From NCBI RefSeq assembly GCF_900104515.1, contig NZ_FNJL01000024.1:42142-95241 (forward strand): a stretch of DNA of 53,100 nucleotides. Direction: 5' to 3'. The stretch comes from Paracidovorax cattleyae. GTDB lineage: Bacteria; Pseudomonadota; Gammaproteobacteria; Burkholderiales; Burkholderiaceae_C. Position numbers and translations under genes: made by a program. Under the pieces are notes generated by a model. It was not told the DNA's origin. It was given only the letters and a program-made list of their open reading frames with translations, and searched no databases. Of this stretch, positions 33,348 to 41,939 are shown piece by piece; the stretch's first letter is position 1; each line of letters begins with the position of its first letter.

Positions 33348-35723
33348 TCAGTGGATGGACACGGGCACCGCGGCCTGGGCGGTGCGGCTCAGGGAGTCGC
33401 GCGCCACGATGGCCAGGGTGTAGTTGCCTGCCACGGGCGCGGGCCAGCGGGCGGTCACCGCCGTGCCCTGCATCGAGAAGCCCATGCCCAGCGGGGCGCC
33501 GGTGATCGTCACCGATACCCAGGCGGCGCCCGGCGCGGAGACCGTGACGGTGCCGGTGAGCGCCTGGCCGGCCGTTCCGGTCCAGGGCGCGGCGGTGACC
33601 GACAGCCCGGCCGGCGCCGTGCCGCCGCCGGCCGCCGCGATGCGCACGGTGTAGATGCCGCGGCCGGTGAGGCCGGTGCGCGTGTCCGTGGCCTCCACGG
33701 TCACCGCGTAGGTGCCCTGCACGGGGCGGGGCCAGGCCACGGCGCCGTCTGCGCCTATCGACATGCCGGAGGGCGTGCCGCTCAGCGCATAGCGCAGGGG
33801 ATTCACCGCGGTGGCCGCGCCACTGAACGACAGCGGCACGCCCGCGGTGCCGGAGATGCTGCCGCCCGGCACGGCGGGCGGCGCAGGCGCCGCGATGGTG
33901 ACCGTGCAGGTGCCCTGGCCGCTCAGGCCCGTTCGGGTGTCGCGCGCCGTCACGGCCACCGCGTAGCTGCCGGCCACCGGCGCGGCCCAGGTGACCACGC
34001 CGGTGGCGGACACTACCATGCCGGCCGGGGCACCGGCCAGGCTGAAGCCGACCGGGTTGGCCGATGCGACCGAGACGGTGAAGGACAGCGGCTGGCCGGC
34101 CATCCCGCTCACCGCGGCGCTGCCCACCACCGGTGGCGGCGCGGCCACGGTGGAGCCGGCCAGCAGCCCGAGCAGGTCCGCGGCGCGGGGTGTGCCCAGC
34201 CCGGTGAGCTGGTCATAGCCTGCGCGGGCGGTGCAGGTGGCGCAGGTGCCATGGCTGCCGGCCGCCACGTCGAGGAAGCCGGCCGCATAGCTGGAGGGTT
34301 GCGCGCCCACCGTGCCGTACAGCACGGCATGCGGCCGGCCCAGCGCCTCCTTGCCCGCCAGCGCGCGCAGCGCGCCGGCCACCGCCATCAGGCCCGACCA
34401 CATCGGCGTGGACAGGCTGGTGCCGCCCGCGCTCAGCCACTGCGCGGCGCCGCCGGCCTGCGGGATCGCGGCCACGTACTGGCCGGTGGACGGATCGGCG
34501 TTCATGGCCACGTCCGCGACCGTGCGGCGGGGCACCGAGCCCAAGCCGGGCAGGCCGGCCTGCTGGTAGGCCGGCGTCGCGGCGTAGGCGCTGGTGCCTC
34601 CGCCCGTGCCCGACCACGCCACCTCGGAGCGGGGGCCCGCTCCGGAGTAGCTCAGCGAGGTGCCGCCCACGCCGAGCACGCCCGGCGATGCGGCGGGCCA
34701 CATCACACCCGCGCCCGAATCCCCGGTGGCCGCGAGGTAGCCCATGCGCGCTCCGGTGAAGGCGGATTCGAGCCCGCCGGTCCAGCTGCCTTCCGGCGCG
34801 CCGAAGCTCATGGACACCTGTCCCTCCCCCATGGCGTTGGCCAGCCGCACGGCGGCGGTGAGCGCGTTGACCGATGCGTCCGGCGCCTCGATCAGCACGA
34901 TGCGCGCGGCCGGGGCAATGGCGTGCGACCACTGCACGTCCAGCGCGATCTCCGTGGCCCAGCCCGCGTCGTAGGCGGGCGCGGTGCCCGCCAGCGCGCC
35001 TGCGGCCGTGGCGTAGGCCACCCACAGCTCGCAGCCGGCGGCGGCAGGCGCGGGCAGGGGCAGTGCGGTGGCCGCCGGCAGCACTTTCGCGGTGCAGGCC
35101 GGCAGGCCGAGTTTCTGGTTGAACGTGGCCAGTTCCGCCGCCACGTTCGGGTTGTGGCGTGCCGCCACGATGTAGATCGTCTGCCCCGCACCCATTTGCG
35201 CCGCCTGCTGCGCGCTCGGCATTGCACCCGGCGTGGGCAGGGCCGGCAGGCCGTACGCCGCGCGCACCTGGGCCGGGGTATAGGTGGTGACCACGCCGGC
35301 GGCACGGGCCTCCTGCGCACTGCCGGCGGAAGGCGCGCGCAGGCTCTGCGCAATGGCGGCCTCGATGCGGTCCGGTGTGAGCTGCCGCGTGGACAGCGCC
35401 GCCACGCCGGCATCGACCGGGGTCGTTCGCGGCTGCATCGAGGCGTCGGCTGCATCCTGGGGCGTGGGCTCGGGCAGCAGTACCGGTGCGATGTGGAACG
35501 TGGGCTGCGCCACCAGGGCGTCCGGTACGGGGGCGGACACATCGGTGGACGATGACAGCGTGGTCGCGCTCGCGGCGACGTCGCCATTGCGCGCGGCCAC
35601 GCCCTCGGTGCCGGAGCCGCCGCCGCAGGACGTGAGCAATGCCGCGAGCGCGGCCAGGGTCCACCCGGGGCTGCCGCGCCTGCGGTGTGCCGGGAGGGAG
35701 GGGGCGTCGGCGGAATGGGGCAT
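33348..35723 (-). CDS. Sedolisin (S53) serine-carboxyl peptidase lipoprotein with Ig-like repeats
   Basis: 791 residues. Lipoprotein-type leader ending ALLTSC at residue 33. The S53 catalytic set is visible: Glu258 and Asp262 in TEIALDVQW, Asp335 in AATGDSGAG, and nucleophile Ser436 in GGTSLSTPMW; the calcium site is at GFLDVAAG and GYDQLTGLGTP. Three tandem immunoglobulin-like (He_PIG-type) repeats follow, each starting G(T/M)AGxPLSF-like and running to the end. Only ~140 residues precede the catalytic domain, so the usual large propeptide is shortened or replaced by low-complexity sequence. Probably an acid-active extracytoplasmic protease. Own promoter in the A/T-rich gap 35750–35850. Confidence 0.88.
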   Translation of the reverse strand: MPHSADAPSLPAHRRRGSPGWTLAALAALLTSCGGGSGTEGVAARNGDVAASATTLSSSTDVSAPVPDALVAQPTFHIAPVLLPEPTPQDAADASMQPRTTPVDAGVAALSTRQLTPDRIEAAIAQSLRAPSAGSAQEARAAGVVTTYTPAQVRAAYGLPALPTPGAMPSAQQAAQMGAGQTIYIVAARHNPNVAAELATFNQKLGLPACTAKVLPAATALPLPAPAAAGCELWVAYATAAGALAGTAPAYDAGWATEIALDVQWSHAIAPAARIVLIEAPDASVNALTAAVRLANAMGEGQVSMSFGAPEGSWTGGLESAFTGARMGYLAATGDSGAGVMWPAASPGVLGVGGTSLSYSGAGPRSEVAWSGTGGGTSAYAATPAYQQAGLPGLGSVPRRTVADVAMNADPSTGQYVAAIPQAGGAAQWLSAGGTSLSTPMWSGLMAVAGALRALAGKEALGRPHAVLYGTVGAQPSSYAAGFLDVAAGSHGTCATCTARAGYDQLTGLGTPRAADLLGLLAGSTVAAPPPVVGSAAVSGMAGQPLSFTVSVASANPVGFSLAGAPAGMVVSATGVVTWAAPVAGSYAVAVTARDTRTGLSGQGTCTVTIAAPAPPAVPGGSISGTAGVPLSFSGAATAVNPLRYALSGTPSGMSIGADGAVAWPRPVQGTYAVTVEATDTRTGLTGRGIYTVRIAAAGGGTAPAGLSVTAAPWTGTAGQALTGTVTVSAPGAAWVSVTITGAPLGMGFSMQGTAVTARWPAPVAGNYTLAIVARDSLSRTAQAAVPVSIH

Positions 35724-35900
35724 GGGCGGGTCTTCCGAAGGGGCGGTGGACGTACCGGTCCAATGTAAGCGGTTGTTTCTGTTGTGCCGATCAAATTTTT
35801 CAAATAGAACGTTTATCCAATTAAAAATGATGAAAATGATTTGGATCGGGCCCCGATTAAGCCGGCCCGGCGGTAGCGGCACCACTACACTTGCAGGCCC

Positions 35901-36941
35901 ATGAGCCAGCTGATCCTCGGAATCGAATCCTCCTGCGACGAAACCGGCGTGGCCCTGGTGCGCGCGCCGGCGGACGGCGGCGTGCCGACGCTGCTCTCCC
36001 ACGCGCTGCACAGCCAGATCGACATGCACCAGGCCTATGGCGGCGTGGTGCCCGAACTGGCCAGCCGCGACCACATCCGCCGCGTGCTGCCACTGACCGA
36101 GACCGTGCTGGCCGAGTCGGGCTGCCGCCTCGCGCAGGTGGACGTGGTGGCCTACACGCGCGGGCCGGGCCTGGCCGGCGCGCTGCTGGTGGGGGCGGGC
36201 GTGGCCTGCGCCCTGGGGGCGGCCCTGGGCCGGCCCGTGCTGGGCGTGCACCACCTGGAAGGGCACCTGCTCTCCCCGTTCCTGAGCGCCGACCCGCCCG
36301 AATTCCCGTTCATCGCGCTGCTGGTATCGGGCGGCCACACCCAGCTGATGCGCGTGGACGGCGTGGGCCGCTACGAGCTGCTGGGCGAAACCATCGACGA
36401 CGCGGCCGGCGAGGCGTTCGACAAGTCCGCCAAGCTGCTGGGCCTGGGGTACCCGGGCGGTCCCGCGCTGTCCCTTCTGGCGGAGCAGGGCGACGCCACG
36501 GCCTTCAAGCTGCCGCGGCCCCTGCTGCACAGCGGCAACCTCGATTTCTCGTTCGCCGGCCTCAAGACGGCGGTGCTCACGCAGGCGAAGAAGCTGGGCG
36601 ACGAACTGCCTGCTCGCAAGGCCGACCTGGCCGCCAGCACGCAGGCCGCCATCGTCGATGTGCTCGTGAAGAAAACGCTGGCGGCGCTGCAGCAGTCCGG
36701 CCTGCGCCGCGTGGTGGTGGCCGGCGGGGTGGGAGCCAACCGGCTGCTGCGCGCCCAGCTGGATGCCGCCTGCGCCCGCATGGGTGTGCGCGTGCACTAT
36801 CCCGAACTGCACCTGTGCACCGACAACGGCGCCATGATCGCCATGGCCGCCGCCATGCGCCTGCAGGCGGGGCGCGAAGCCCCCAACCGCGAATACGCGT
36901 TCGACGTCAAGCCGCGCTGGCCGCTGGACGCGCTGGCATAG
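35901..36941 (+). CDS. tsaD: tRNA N6-adenosine threonylcarbamoyltransferase
   Basis: 346-residue TsaD (Kae1/YgjD). It transfers the threonylcarbamoyl group to A37 of ANN-decoding tRNAs with TsaB/Tsa[17 protein letters not shown] at the N-terminus, the iron-binding HxxxH in [42 protein letters not shown] and the C-terminal [12 protein letters not shown] are all present. Length is normal. It is divergent from the protease gene across a 177-bp A/T-rich gap and stands alone. Confidence 0.97.
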   Translation: MSQLILGIESSCDETGVALVRAPADGGVPTLLSHALHSQIDMHQAYGGVVPELASRDHIRRVLPLTETVLAESGCRLAQVDVVAYTRGPGLAGALLVGAGVACALGAALGRPVLGVHHLEGHLLSPFLSADPPEFPFIALLVSGGHTQLMRVDGVGRYELLGETIDDAAGEAFDKSAKLLGLGYPGGPALSLLAEQGDATAFKLPRPLLHSGNLDFSFAGLKTAVLTQAKKLGDELPARKADLAASTQAAIVDVLVKKTLAALQQSGLRRVVVAGGVGANRLLRAQLDAACARMGVRVHYPELHLCTDNGAMIAMAAAMRLQAGREAPNREYAFDVKPRWPLDALA

Positions 36942-36980
36942 CCGCCTGCGGGCCGCCGCGCGCGGGCAGGCGGGCATGAT

Positions 36981-37014
36981 AAAAAAAGCGCCCGGCCAGC
37001 GAAGGCACGGGCGC
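36981..37014 (-). terminator. Rho-independent terminator of the hsp20 gene
   Basis: On the minus strand GCGCCCG (37014–37008) pairs with CGGGCGC (36994–36988) and is followed by seven T. It lies 36 bases past the Hsp20 stop codon and may also act as the end of the convergent tsaD transcript. Confidence 0.8.
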
Positions 37015-37050
37015 AAGGGCGACAACCGAGGGCGGAGCCGGATGCGCCGA

Positions 37051-37425
37051 TCAGCCGATCGAGAGCTGGGTGGCGCGGCTTTGCGGCACCACCTTGGCGA
37101 GCACCAGCGTGAGCACGCCGTTCTCGAGCCTGGCGGAACTGGCGGATGCGTCGATCTCGTCGGCCAGTTCCCAGGCGCGCTGCACCTGGCGGGGCGCGCC
37201 TTCGACGCTGGAGAGCCGCACCTGCTGGCCCTCGATCGTCACGTTGAGTTGTTCGCGGGACAGGCCCGGAACATCGATCTGCAGGGTCACGGTCTTGTCG
37301 TCCTGCGACACCGTGGTCCCCTGGCTGGCCAGGGTGCTCTGCATGAAGCGCTGCAGGGCGAAATCGGCGGGGGCGGCGGGACGGGTGCCATAGGCGGCGC
37401 GGCGGATGACGGGGGCGAAGAACAT
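37051..37425 (-). CDS. Hsp20/alpha-crystallin small heat-shock protein
   Basis: 124 residues with an alpha-crystallin domain: TVTLQIDVPGLSREQLNVTI, VRLSS and SARLENGVLTLVLAKV, the A-x-x-x-N-G-V-L motif that closes the domain. The C-terminal I-x-I anchor is not obvious. These chaperones hold unfolding proteins for DnaK/ClpB. ATG at 37425 follows CCAGGAG. An intrinsic terminator follows the gene. Confidence 0.9.
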   Translation of the reverse strand: MFFAPVIRRAAYGTRPAAPADFALQRFMQSTLASQGTTVSQDDKTVTLQIDVPGLSREQLNVTIEGQQVRLSSVEGAPRQVQRAWELADEIDASASSARLENGVLTLVLAKVVPQSRATQLSIG

Positions 37426-37663
37426 GTCGGAACTCCTGGAAAAAGGGGCGGCGCACGGGGCGCCTGGAACGCTGTGGGACGCGGCGCCCGGGTTCGCCGC
37501 TTGGGATGCAGATGCGCACCGGCCGCCGCATTTCAAGAGCTGCGCCGCACGGAACCCGCGCCCCGCGACCGCGTCACATTCTCGCGGTTGCGAGGGGTTA
37601 CAACCCCTTCGCAGGCGCGCCAAATCGCAACCAGCACAATGCAGGGTCAGGAATCCTGCCGCC

Positions 37664-38533
37664 ATGCCCATGCCTTTTCGCCTCCAAGACATTCCGCGCC
37701 CGTATTCCAGCCGCCGTGCCTGCCCGTTGCGCGCCGCGGCGGCGTGCGCCCTGACCGCCCTGGCCGGTTGCACGGCGGTGCCCAACTCCATGCCGGGCCT
37801 GGACCGGGCGTCCCGCTTCGATCCCGACGACTTCAACACCAATGCCAGCATCTATACGCGCCATCTCGACGCGCCCCCCGCCAGGGTGTGCGAGGGCGCC
37901 CGCCGCGCGCTGCTGAGCCAGGGCTACCTCGTGGGCACCGCCAGCGCGGAGGTGGTGGCCGGACGCAAGTACTTCCAGCCGTCCACCGACATCCACTACC
38001 AGGTGGAGATGCGCGTCGTCTGCGCGTCCGAAGGACCGGAGAAGCAGCGCACGGCGGTCTTCGCCAGCGCCCTGCAGGACCGCTATGTCATCAAGAAGAT
38101 CAACAATTCGGCCTCCCTCGGCGTGGGGGCCCTGGGCTCGCTGTCCCTGCCCGTGACGGCCAGCGACGACACCCTCGTGAAGGTGGGCAGCGAGACCGTC
38201 ACCGACGCGCGCTTCTACGACCGCTTCTTCCAGGTCTTCGACCGCTTCATCCCGCCGCGCGAGGCACCCACGGAGGTGGGCCAGGCCTCGCCCAAGGTGC
38301 CGAAGACGCCCGATACCGAGGCCATGGTGCGCGAGGCGCGCGAGTCCGGCGAGGTGAAGGATCCAGCCGAAGGCAGGGCGACCGCCACGCCGGTCGCTCC
38401 GCAGCGCGCGCCGGCCTCCGACCCGCTGCCGGAGGTGCTGCCGTACCCCGTGTTCGCGACGCCGCCGGTCCCGCCCGCTGCCGCGGCCTCGGTGCCCGCG
38501 ATTCCCTCGGGCCCGCCTACCATCTCTCCCTGA
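37664..38533 (+). CDS. DUF2242 lipoprotein
   Basis: 289 residues with a lipoprotein signal (ALTALAGC) followed by the DUF2242 core: RFDPDDFNTNASIYTRHLDA, CEGARRALLSQGYLVG, ADVVAGRKYFQP-like strand, TAVFASALQDRYVIKKINNS and FYDRFFQVFDRFI. The C-terminal ~90 residues are Pro/Ala-rich. Function of the family is unknown; it is common in Burkholderiales outer membranes. The ATG at 37664 directly precedes the signal peptide. Confidence 0.85.
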   Translation: MPMPFRLQDIPRPYSSRRACPLRAAAACALTALAGCTAVPNSMPGLDRASRFDPDDFNTNASIYTRHLDAPPARVCEGARRALLSQGYLVGTASAEVVAGRKYFQPSTDIHYQVEMRVVCASEGPEKQRTAVFASALQDRYVIKKINNSASLGVGALGSLSLPVTASDDTLVKVGSETVTDARFYDRFFQVFDRFIPPREAPTEVGQASPKVPKTPDTEAMVREARESGEVKDPAEGRATATPVAPQRAPASDPLPEVLPYPVFATPPVPPAAAASVPAIPSGPPTISP

Positions 38534-38659
38534 CGGACCTGGCCGGGGCGGCACCGTCCGCACCGGTCCCGTCACCGGTCCGGGGCCCGGCGCTGCCGTC
38601 CCGGCAAGACACCCCCGTGCCGCACTGGCGCCCCTTCGCGCCACTCCCTCACCGTCTCC

Positions 38660-40012
38660 ATGAACGCTTCCATTCCGCGCTTCCCGTTCCCGGCACCTGC
38701 CGTGGCCCGCCACACTGCCGCCGCGCTCGCGGCCGCCCTCTCGGTGCTGGCTGCGGCATCGCCGGCCGCCGCGGCCACCGCGTCCGCGCCTTCCGCGTCG
38801 GCCCCTTCGCCCGCCGCCGCGCCCATCAGGATCGCGCTGATCGAAAGCCTGTCCGGCCCGTTCGCCAACACGGGCGAGGCCGTGTACCGCAATGTGCTCT
38901 GGGCCACCGAGCGCGTGAATGCCCGCGGCGGCGTGAAGCTGCCCGCTGCGGCCGGCGGCGCGCGCCCGCTGGTGCTGGAGCGCTACGACAGCAAGGGCCA
39001 GAACGAGGAGGCGCTCTCCGCCCTGCGCGCGGCCATCGACGCCGGCGCGCGCGTGGTGCTGCAGGGCAACTCCTCGGCCACGGCCGCGGTGCTGATCGAG
39101 GCCATCAACAAGCACAACGAGCGCGATCCGGCGCGGCGCGTGCTGTTCCTGAACTATTCCGCGGTCGATCCCATCCTGACCAACGAGAAGTGCAGCTTCT
39201 GGCACTTCCGCTTCGATGCCCATGCCGACATGCGCATGGCGGCCCTGATGCAGGCCATCCGCGCCGACAAGGGCCTGCAGGGCGTGTACCTGATCGGCCA
39301 GGACTACAGCTTCGGGCAGGCCGTGCTGCGCGAGGCGCGGCGCCAGCTGGCGGCGCAACGGCCGGACGTGAAAATCCTCGGGGAGGAGCTGCATCCCGTG
39401 GGCCGCGTGAAGGATTTCGCGCCCTACGCGGTGAAGATCCAGGCCAGCGGCGCGCGGGCCGTCGTCACCGGCAACTGGGGCAACGACCTCACGCTGCTGG
39501 TCAAGGCCGCGCGCGAGGTGGGCTACGCCGGCACCTTCTACACCTTCTATGGCAACGCCCTGGGGGCGCCCGCGGCGCTGGGCGATGCCGGCGTGGACAA
39601 GGTCGTGGCGGTGGCCGACTGGCTGCCCAACGTGCCCACGAAGGAGAGCGAGGCCTTCTACCGGTCGTTCCGCCAGCGGTTCCCGAGCCCGGCCGACGAC
39701 TATGTTCACATGCGCATGCAGCTCATGGTCGAATCGCTCGCCGAATCGATGGAGCGCGCCGGCACGACCGACACCACCGCCGTCGCGCGCGCGATGGAAA
39801 GCTCGCGCGTGCAGCTGGCCGGGCAGGCCGGCGCCATGCGCGCCGCCGACCACCAGTTCCAGCAGCCCCTGGTGGTCGGCGTGATGGAGCGTGCCGGCAC
39901 GCCTGGCGTGCCGTTCGACGTGGAGGGCTCGGGCTACGGGTTCCGCGTGGTGCGGCGGATCGCGGCCGGGCAGGCTGAAATGCCCTCGCGATGCGAGATG
40001 CGGCGGCCGTGA
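38660..40012 (+). CDS. LivJ-like ABC transporter substrate-binding protein
   Basis: 450 residues. N-terminal Sec signal peptide ending around AAASPAAA, then a Ser/Ala/Pro linker and a periplasmic_6-type binding fold: IRIALIESLSGPFANTGEAV, VLQGNSSATAAVLIEAINKH, GVYLIGQDYSFGQAVLREA, KDFAPYAVKIQASGARAVVTG. Members bind branched-chain or aromatic amino acids, amides or urea. No transporter genes adjoin it. It follows the DUF2242 gene by 126 bp on the same strand. The closest paralogue in the window (32126–33310) is clearly distinct in sequence. Confidence 0.9.
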   Translation: MNASIPRFPFPAPAVARHTAAALAAALSVLAAASPAAAATASAPSASAPSPAAAPIRIALIESLSGPFANTGEAVYRNVLWATERVNARGGVKLPAAAGGARPLVLERYDSKGQNEEALSALRAAIDAGARVVLQGNSSATAAVLIEAINKHNERDPARRVLFLNYSAVDPILTNEKCSFWHFRFDAHADMRMAALMQAIRADKGLQGVYLIGQDYSFGQAVLREARRQLAAQRPDVKILGEELHPVGRVKDFAPYAVKIQASGARAVVTGNWGNDLTLLVKAAREVGYAGTFYTFYGNALGAPAALGDAGVDKVVAVADWLPNVPTKESEAFYRSFRQRFPSPADDYVHMRMQLMVESLAESMERAGTTDTTAVARAMESSRVQLAGQAGAMRAADHQFQQPLVVGVMERAGTPGVPFDVEGSGYGFRVVRRIAAGQAEMPSRCEMRRP

Positions 40013-40063
40013 GACACCTTCGCAGACCAGCCGGGCGGAGCATCTAACGCTGCGCAGAGGGCG

Positions 40064-40088
40064 TTCGCAAGGCTGGAAAGGCATTCGC
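40064..40088 (+). promoter_or_regulatory. PIP box (HrpX-type) of the second effector candidate
   Basis: TTCGC (40064–40068), 15 bases, TTCGC (40084–40088): a perfect TTCGB-N15-TTCGB plant-inducible-promoter box, 67 bases before the next start codon. A TAGCAT that fits the YANNNT -10 pattern lies at 40134–40139, farther than the usual 30–32 bases. Confidence 0.72.
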
Positions 40089-40154
40089 GCCGTGCCGCCG
40101 GAGCCACCCGGCGGAGCGGGAAGATCAGGAAATTAGCATTTTGCATTCACTGCG

Positions 40155-41156
40155 ATGGACTTTTTTCAGACCTCTCCCATTTTTTACGATCCCGCGGCCT
40201 ATGCCGCTTTCCAGCGCCAGGCCGCTGCGCGCGGCAACTCCGCTGGATCGCCCCCGGCGTCGCCCCGGGGGGCCTCTTCTTTTTCCACCCATGCGCTGCG
40301 CGAGGCGTTGCCGCCCCTTCCGCGCCGCGCGGCCTCGCCGGAGCCCCACTGGCCTAGTGAACCGTGGTCCGCTTCCGGGCACGAAGGCCCGATAGCCTGG
40401 CAGGATGACCATGGCGGCAACGATGCCTGGCAGGGGGCCGTGGCAGGTGGGTTCCACGGCGCACCGGCAGGAGCTGCATGGGAAGTTCCGGCGTGGAGCG
40501 GCATTGCCGACCTGCACGCAGTGGCGGGCTCGCAGCCGTTTCCATCGCCCGCCTTGCTCCAGCAGCGGGCACAGGAATGGCAGGCGCTTTGCTCCACGAC
40601 CTTGAAGCATGACGGGGACGACGGGCGGCTCGCCCAGGCGATGCGGGATCTTTTCGTGGTGTTCGTGGATTCCCCGACCTTCCGGCAGACCATCGCAACC
40701 GTCCGGGATGGCGGTCCTGTGGACATCCGGATCGATCCCGAGGTGGCCACGGCGTACTTCGACGGGAGCCGGCGCGCCGTGGTGGTGGGCGAGGTCAACG
40801 CGCGCAGCCGCGTCCACGCCATGGCCATGGTGGCTTTCGAGCTGACCAACGCTTCCCTGGCGAGCGCCTTATCTGCGCACGCCCAGGCCGCCATGGCGGG
40901 TATGCATCCCCGCGCTTATGCCGAGGGTGTGGAGCGGATCGAATACAACTCGGTGAGCAATTGCCAGGCCTACTACCGCGAGGCGCGGCAGTCGCTGCAG
41001 CGGGTGGGGCTCGACAATCCTGGGGTATGGTACAGCCGGGTTACCCCCGATGGAGATATCCAGCCGGTCATCGCCTCGGAAGACGAATCCCTGCGCAACG
41101 CCCAGGCCACGGGCCATTTCGGCCGTTACGAGCAGGATTACGCACGCATGCAATGA
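40155..41156 (+). CDS. Candidate type III secreted effector (PIP-box gene)
   Basis: 333-residue protein of no family I can name. The first ~110 residues are Ser/Pro/Ala/Trp-rich with no signal peptide, typical of a secreted-effector leader. The C-terminal ~190 residues look like a folded domain: RDLFVVFVDSPTFRQTIATV, RIDPEVATAYFDGSRRAVVV, AMAMVAFELTNASLASALSA, AEGVERIEYNSVSNCQAYY. The FELTNA segment lies where metallopeptidases of effector families carry HELTHA-like zinc motifs, but the histidines are absent, so an enzyme activity is not supported. A perfect PIP box lies 67 bases upstream. Stand-alone gene. Confidence 0.65.
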   Translation: MDFFQTSPIFYDPAAYAAFQRQAAARGNSAGSPPASPRGASSFSTHALREALPPLPRRAASPEPHWPSEPWSASGHEGPIAWQDDHGGNDAWQGAVAGGFHGAPAGAAWEVPAWSGIADLHAVAGSQPFPSPALLQQRAQEWQALCSTTLKHDGDDGRLAQAMRDLFVVFVDSPTFRQTIATVRDGGPVDIRIDPEVATAYFDGSRRAVVVGEVNARSRVHAMAMVAFELTNASLASALSAHAQAAMAGMHPRAYAEGVERIEYNSVSNCQAYYREARQSLQRVGLDNPGVWYSRVTPDGDIQPVIASEDESLRNAQATGHFGRYEQDYARMQ

Positions 41157-41200
41157 CGGCCCAGCCGCGATACCGCTGCTGGACCAGGGCCGGGTCGGGT

Positions 41201-41872
41201 TTACCGCACTTCCACGGCCCCGATGTCGCAGCGGCTGGTGTCGCGCGCCACGCCGCGCTGGTCGGTGGCTTCGCAGCCGGCGGCCGGCTTCGGCAGGGCG
41301 CTGCCGGAGCCGGGCAGCATGGTCGGCGTGGGGCCGCCGTTGTCGGCCGGGGCGGCGAGCACCGGGTTGGCCGCGGTCACGTTCCGGATGCAGCGGTCGC
41401 CTCCGCCGTTGGCGGTGGACGTCTGCCATTGCACGACATGGTCGCCCGTGCCGGTGGTGCTGCACGACAGCGCCTGCTTCCACGGGTCGCCGGCGGTGTT
41501 GTCCACGAACACGGTATTGCGCAGCGTGAAGTTCTTGCCGTAGAGCGCGCCGCCGTGTCCGCCCGCGCCGTTGCCGGCGAAGGTGACGTTGCTGTCCTGG
41601 TGGCCGTCGCCGAAGATGGCCCCGCCACAGGACTTGGCGGAATGGCCCTGGAAGGTGCTGTTGCGGCCGTTGGGTTCCGCATGGTTGTTGGCCACGGTGG
41701 TGCGGCCGATGGTGATGCGGTCGGGCGGGTACACCCAGAGGTGGGCGCCGCCGCCATTGCCGCGTCCGGTGCTGCCGGTGATCTGCGTGCCGCAGATGCG
41801 CACCTCGCCGCCCTCGGCATCGTCCGGGCTGGCGGAGGCCCCGTCGGTGCCGATGGCGCCGCCGTCGCCGAG
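41201..41872 (-). pseudogene. 5'-truncated right-handed beta-helix (choice-of-anchor Q) protein remnant
   Basis: In this frame recognisable sequence begins abruptly at LGDGGAIGTDGASAS near 41872. It runs through beta-helix-like repeats (GGAHLWVYPP, CGGAIFGDG, GHGGALYGKN) to a typical end CEATDQRGVARDTSRCDIGAVEV. The signal peptide and first half are missing: upstream the frame merely stays open antisense to the end of the GH43 gene, whose stop is at 41940. So this is the 3' part of an exported beta-helix surface protein that lost its start. No promoter or start codon with a ribosome site is visible. Confidence 0.7.
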
Positions 41873-41939
41873 CCGAGCAGGCGGAGATGCCGCCGCGCTG
41901 CGACATGCGGCGCCCGGACTGATCCGGCGTGCCGCAGCT

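Noticed and set aside
40019-40043. Additional PIP box beginning TTCGC at 40019
   Set aside because: After 15 bases the second half reads AGCAT, not TTCGB. Only the box at 40064–40088 is complete. Half-sites near 7999 and 30680 fail in the same way.
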